Under the pieces are notes generated by a model that was not told the DNA's origin, made no database searches, and was given only the letters and a program-made list of their open reading frames with translations. From CAYXDR01 sp046498185 (GTDB lineage Bacteria; Desulfobacterota; DSM-4660; Desulfatiglandales; Desulfatiglandaceae): a stretch of DNA of 7,978 nucleotides. The stretch covers positions 1 to 7,978 of the forward strand of contig JAWOBE010000128.1 of assembly GCA_046498185.1 (NCBI GenBank), given 5' to 3'. A program made the position numbers and the translations under genes. Of the stretch, positions 6,053-7,978 are shown piece after piece (position 1 is the first letter of the stretch; every line of letters starts with the position of its first letter).

Positions 6053-6082
6053 GTATTAGACTCATTTGCTGGTTTCTGCCAA
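6053..6082 (-). promoter_or_regulatory. possible promoter of the 144-residue exported protein
   Basis: On the minus strand TTGGCA (6082-6077) is followed after 18 bases by TAATAC (6058-6053). The -35 matches consensus at 5 of 6 positions and the -10 at about half. Transcription near 6046 would give a leader of about 155 bases. Confidence 0.35.
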
Positions 6083-6248
6083 AAGAAAACAAGTAAAGCA
6101 GATTTTCGTTTCACCAAAAAATTCCGCTTTCTCGAACTTATTGGAATACTCGGGCGGGTAGAAAATCTTTTTTTCTGTAAGCGCTCGTCTCTACGTCTCT
6201 TCGTGCTTAAAAGCAAGCTCACCTTGTGTCATTATTTTATTTCACCTC

Positions 6249-6272
6249 GTTGATGATAGTGTTGATGATAGT
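6249..6272. repeat. two tandem copies of a 12-base unit
   Basis: GTTGATGATAGT occurs twice, head to tail and identical (6249-6260, 6261-6272). It runs straight into GTTTTG-TCTGGT-CAAAAC, a 6-bp inverted repeat (6271-6288). It could be a paired regulator site or a short polymerase-slippage duplication. Confidence 0.6.
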
Positions 6273-6350
6273 TTTGTCTGGTCAAAACCATTCTATAGGT
6301 TTGTCTCTACAAGCTCAGCGAGGTATTTTATTCATTTGATGGCAAATCCA

Positions 6351-6397
6351 GTTATTTCGATAACTTGTAAATATCGGATCAAGTCTGGGATGACGGC
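6351..6397. repeat. TTCG hairpin and probable relic of a dispersed repeat
   Basis: AGTTAT-TTCG-ATAACT (6351-6366) is a perfect 6-bp hairpin with a TTCG loop. Just after it, TCGGATCAAGTCTGGGATGACGG (described in parts: TCGGATCAAGTC, then TGGGATGACGG, 6374-6396) resembles one arm of the palindromic GATCAAGTC...GGATGACGG elements scattered between genes in many proteobacteria. The matching arm is not intact here, so it would be a relic. Confidence 0.35.
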
Positions 6398-6549
6398 CGG
6401 GAGACTTGTTACGAGGTCATCGACATTGACTTTCCTGCTGTGATATCCTAAAAATCAGCGTTCGGATTTTTCAGCATGCATTAGCAGCATGAATTTTTTT
6501 CGAGCAAGTGCCTAAAAAAATACGGCACGTTTTTCGGAGGATACTGTGA

Positions 6550-7908
6550 ATGAAAATCATCATAGTCGGAGCGGGCGAGGTAGGCTTCCACCTCGCACAA
6601 AAATTATCTGAAGAAAACAAGAACGTCGTTGTCGTCGAGAAGGATCCCAAGAATCTGAAACGTATCGATGAAGAACTTGACGTACAGACTTTTTCCGGTT
6701 CCGGCACAAGCCCTCGCCTGCTGAGAGAAGCCGGCCTGCTGGAAGCCGATCTGCTTGTCGCTGCCACCGACAGCGATGAAGTGAACTTGATCTCCTGCCT
6801 TATTGCAAAAAGTCTTAATCCTTACATCGTAAAAATCGCCAGGGTTCGGAATCTGGAATATCTTCAGGAAAAGTCCTTGTTCGGAAAAGACATGCTCGGG
6901 GTCGATCATGTGATCAACCCGGAGGCTTTGGTGGTCGATTCCATACTAAAGTTACTTGAAGTACCGGAGGCATCTGAAATTATCGATTTTGTAAATGGAA
7001 GAGTCAGGCTTCTGGGGGTGATTATTCCGCCGGATTCCCCTCTCGTCGATACTCGCCTGATGGATGCTGAAGCGGAAAGGAATGATATTCTGGTGGGTGC
7101 AATTGCCAGGGGCGAAGAAATTATCATCCCTCGAGGAACCGACAAAGTTAAAGCCGGCGACCTGGTTTATTTTGTCGTTAAGCCTGAAAGTCAATCAAGC
7201 ATATTACTGGCCATTGGGATCGAAAAAAAGCCGCTTAAGAGAGTCATCATCATCGGTGCGGGTCAGGCAGGGGCATCACTTGCCGCGGCCCTGGATAAAA
7301 AGAAAATAAACACGAAAATCATCGACAAGAACTCTGACCGCTGCGCACAACTTGCGGAATCCCTTGAACATGTCATTGTTATTCATGGGGATGGCACAAA
7401 CAAGGAGCTGTTGGTCGAAGAAAACATCGCTGATGTAGATTTTTTGATTTCGCTAACCGGAAGTGAGGAAAGTAACATCTTGATTTCACTTTTGGCAAAA
7501 CACCTGGGCGCAAAGCGAACCATCAGCCGGATCGGCAACCTGAATTACCTTCCTTTCGTGCCGGCAATCGGGATATCGACTCTGGTGAGCGCCAGGCTAT
7601 GCGCAGTGAGGGCCATCCTTCAGTATATCCGAAAAGGAAAAATAATCTCCGTGGCCCCGCTCAAAGGTGAACATGCTGAGGCCATTGAAGCCGAAGCTCT
7701 CGAGACCTCGGACATTGTGAATACGCCTCTTTCCAAAATTAAATTCCCCCCGCGTACACTTGTCGCCGCGATAGTAAGAGGCGAGGAACTAATTATACCA
7801 AAAGGCGATTCGATTATATTGGCCCATGATCGCCTTTTGATTTTCTCGGTTAAAGAATCCATATCAAAGCTGGAGAAACTACTTACCGTAAAGCTCGAAT
7901 ATTTTTGA
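6550..7908 (+). CDS. trkA: Trk potassium uptake regulator TrkA (two RCK units)
   Basis: 452 residues, close to E. coli TrkA (458). It is a peripheral protein on the cytoplasmic face that binds NAD(H) and gates the TrkH/TrkG potassium channel. Two tandem RCK units are seen. The first Rossmann fold starts at residue 2 (MKIIIVGAGEVG, glycines 7, 9 and 12) with Glu30 as the acidic ribose-binding residue after strand 2. Its RCK_C domain spans about 140-220 (DILVGAIARGEEIIIPRG). The second fold starts at 232 (VIIIGAGQAG, glycines 236, 238 and 241) with Asp259, and its RCK_C domain fills about 370-450 (TLVAAIVRGEELIIPKGDS). GGAGG at 6536-6540 lies 9 bases before the ATG; a nearby GTG at 6546 is out of frame. 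The expected partner trkH is not visible in the 70 bases that remain downstream. Confidence 0.97.
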   Translation: MKIIIVGAGEVGFHLAQKLSEENKNVVVVEKDPKNLKRIDEELDVQTFSGSGTSPRLLREAGLLEADLLVAATDSDEVNLISCLIAKSLNPYIVKIARVRNLEYLQEKSLFGKDMLGVDHVINPEALVVDSILKLLEVPEASEIIDFVNGRVRLLGVIIPPDSPLVDTRLMDAEAERNDILVGAIARGEEIIIPRGTDKVKAGDLVYFVVKPESQSSILLAIGIEKKPLKRVIIIGAGQAGASLAAALDKKKINTKIIDKNSDRCAQLAESLEHVIVIHGDGTNKELLVEENIADVDFLISLTGSEESNILISLLAKHLGAKRTISRIGNLNYLPFVPAIGISTLVSARLCAVRAILQYIRKGKIISVAPLKGEHAEAIEAEALETSDIVNTPLSKIKFPPRTLVAAIVRGEELIIPKGDSIILAHDRLLIFSVKESISKLEKLLTVKLEYF

Positions 7909-7978
7909 TCCGCACTCTGCCCCAATTTTTATGATAAGTGTTTTGATGAGTTCGCCTTCACTCTTGGTTCTTTCCACG
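7879..7978 (-). CDS. possible 3' end of a convergent gene, entering from the right edge
   Basis: A minus-strand frame is open from the right edge to TAG at 7881-7879, giving 32 residues (VERTKSEGELIKTLIIKIG, then AECGSKIFELYGK). The composition looks like a real C-terminus: a charged, helix-forming segment followed by a hydrophobic one. The family is not recognisable. It would overlap the trkA 3' end by 30 bases tail to tail. The competing plus-strand ORF at 7931 (MISVLMSSPSLLVLST) has no ribosome site and does not look like the start of TrkH. Confidence 0.3.
   Translation of the reverse strand, partial: VERTKSEGELIKTLIIKIGAECGSKIFELYGK

Larger units (their letters stand above)
5891..6549. 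other. 659-base intergenic region between divergent genes
   Basis: No gene is seen. From left to right it holds the GC-rich leader of the 144-residue protein (about 5891-6046), its possible promoter, an AT-rich part, GTTGATGATAGT tandem copies (6249-6272), a TTCG hairpin (6351-6366), a decayed-looking dispersed repeat (6374-6397) and the trkA leader. Near the trkA start, GTGCC/GGCAC (6508-6512, 6524-6528) followed by GTTTTT is a weak hairpin that could act as an attenuator, but its stem is only 5 bp. Confidence 0.5.

Noticed and set aside
6450..6471. AAAAATC/GATTTTT hairpin upstream of trkA as a terminator
   Set aside because: It has only one G-C pair and no T tract beyond the stem, and no plus-strand gene upstream needs terminating.

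Overview
The window looks like ordinary chromosome of an anaerobic or sulfate-reducer-type proteobacterium in the Desulfobacterota (old Deltaproteobacteria). This is an inference from moderate G+C, AGGAGG-type ribosome sites, sigma70-like promoters, a soluble PAS-GAF histidine kinase, paired-RCK TrkA, and several small lineage-type proteins of unknown function between long non-coding gaps. No complete mobile element, CRISPR array, toxin-antitoxin pair or defence island can be seen.

Layout. (1) Positions 1-1711, minus strand: a cytoplasmic sensor histidine kinase (PAS, GAF, HisKA, HATPase), cut by the left edge just after its F box. (2) 1712-2025: an AT-rich divergent promoter region. The kinase has a near-consensus promoter whose -35 box overlaps a perfect 18-bp palindrome. 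(3) 2026-3342, plus strand: rnhA (ribonuclease HI), then a 265-residue protein with an N-terminal zinc ribbon and a long acidic tail, probably co-transcribed. (4) 3364-3526, plus strand: a free-standing tRNA-Phe(GAA) unit with its own consensus promoter and a strong intrinsic terminator. (5) 3786-4616, minus strand: a secreted DUF3108 protein, possibly followed by a 56-codon ORF through an ATGA overlap. (6) 4617-5455: a long region with no convincing gene. It holds a GGTATC-type repeat, a stretch open in several frames, and a cluster of inverted repeats. (7) 5456-5890, minus strand: a small exported protein with a C-x6-C motif, an OB-like core and a charged C-terminal helix, preceded by a long, GC-rich leader. 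(8) 5891-6549: non-coding, with small repeats and a decayed-looking dispersed repeat. (9) 6550-7908, plus strand: trkA, the NAD-binding regulator of Trk potassium uptake. (10) 7879-7978: a possible convergent gene end overlapping the trkA 3' end.

The genes do not form one pathway. They are housekeeping functions (RNA-DNA hybrid removal, Phe decoding, potassium uptake, signal sensing) mixed with uncharacterised small proteins. The least explained parts are the acidic zinc-ribbon protein, the palindrome-controlled kinase promoter, the 4897-5421 region with its hairpin cluster, and the leader of the 144-residue exported protein. I found no firm evidence of a new multi-gene system.
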